A stretch of 64,000 nucleotides of DNA from Chryseobacterium populi. Its GTDB lineage: Bacteria > Bacteroidota > Bacteroidia > Flavobacteriales > Weeksellaceae. The translations under genes were made by a program, and so were the position numbers. Position 1 is the stretch's first letter. Each line of letters starts with the position of its first letter. The DNA is taken from positions 22,148-86,147 of the forward strand of contig NZ_AKJY01000027.1 of assembly GCF_000282115.1 (NCBI RefSeq), read 5' to 3'. Shown here piece by piece: positions 63,940 through 64,000 of this stretch. The notes beneath the pieces were generated by a model. It did not search any database. It had not been told where the DNA came from and saw only the letters and a list, made by a program, of their open reading frames with translations.

Positions 63940-64000
63940 TCTAATTTTGGTAGACTTCCCTGTTTTTCAGACAAATTAAAATTATTAAATTTAGTTTGTT
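63940..64000. other. Cas9 upstream region at the window edge
   Basis: 61 bp of AT-rich sequence. No exact TAnnTTTG box toward cas9 and no stretch complementary to the CRISPR repeat is visible. A tracrRNA or the cas9 promoter may lie beyond the window. Confidence 0.5.

Overview
The window looks like a chromosomal segment of a low-GC member of the Bacteroidota, most like Flavobacteriia of the Chryseobacterium/Weeksellaceae kind. This rests on several things. Gene starts lack Shine-Dalgarno sequences and are preceded by the Bacteroidota -7 box TAnnTTTG. There are two SusD-free DUF5686 outer-membrane proteins, a zinc-ligand-less DnaG, LytTR/LytS-type two-component genes, and a Cas9-Cas1-Cas2 type II-C locus with a 47-bp repeat. 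The genus is inferred from overall resemblance and was not confirmed by a search.

Layout. 0-5 kb: the end of grpE, dnaJ, an acyltransferase, a DUF808 membrane protein, a lipoprotein esterase and a DedA protein. 5-11 kb: prfB, an AAA ATPase with altered Walker motifs, and an ABC exporter operon. 11-14 kb: an ECF sigma / zinc anti-sigma / DUF417 (frameshifted) / msrAB operon that resembles a SigR-RsrA redox-stress circuit. 14-22 kb: alaS and two tandem DUF5686 paralogues. 22-30.5 kb: a housekeeping block (folP, DUF1599, BT_3928-like, TerB-like, ptrB, tpiA) interrupted by an AT-rich AAA ATPase + DUF4276 (TOPRIM-like) pair that looks like an anti-phage module. 30.5-42 kb: phytase-like esterase, clpP, dnaG, tsaE, alanine dehydrogenase, a LytS/LytTR pair, a cation/proton antiporter, and tyrA behind a probable tyrosine attenuator. 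42-54 kb: sdaA, amtB, two YceI proteins, glucokinase, a beta-barrel protein, a DUF1800-DUF1501 pair, a WYL regulator and a HopJ-family protein. 54-64 kb: an IS110-like remnant, a 50-repeat CRISPR array on the + strand, and the convergent cas9-cas1-cas2 operon.

The most notable regulatory finding is the leader upstream of tyrA: a short reading frame with three consecutive Tyr codons, then mutually exclusive hairpins ending in an intrinsic terminator. The most notable CRISPR feature is that each of the 50 repeats contains a match to the Bacteroidota vegetative promoter. The array could therefore be transcribed from every repeat, as is known for some other type II-C systems. No tracrRNA was found inside the window.

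Several families of non-coding palindromes sit between genes (GAGTTAT-type, CCCCTCC/GGAGGGG-type, CGCAAAG-type, GGGCTAAAGCCC-type). In the one pair that can be compared base by base, all differences fall in the hairpin loops. I saw no rRNA or tRNA genes in the window.
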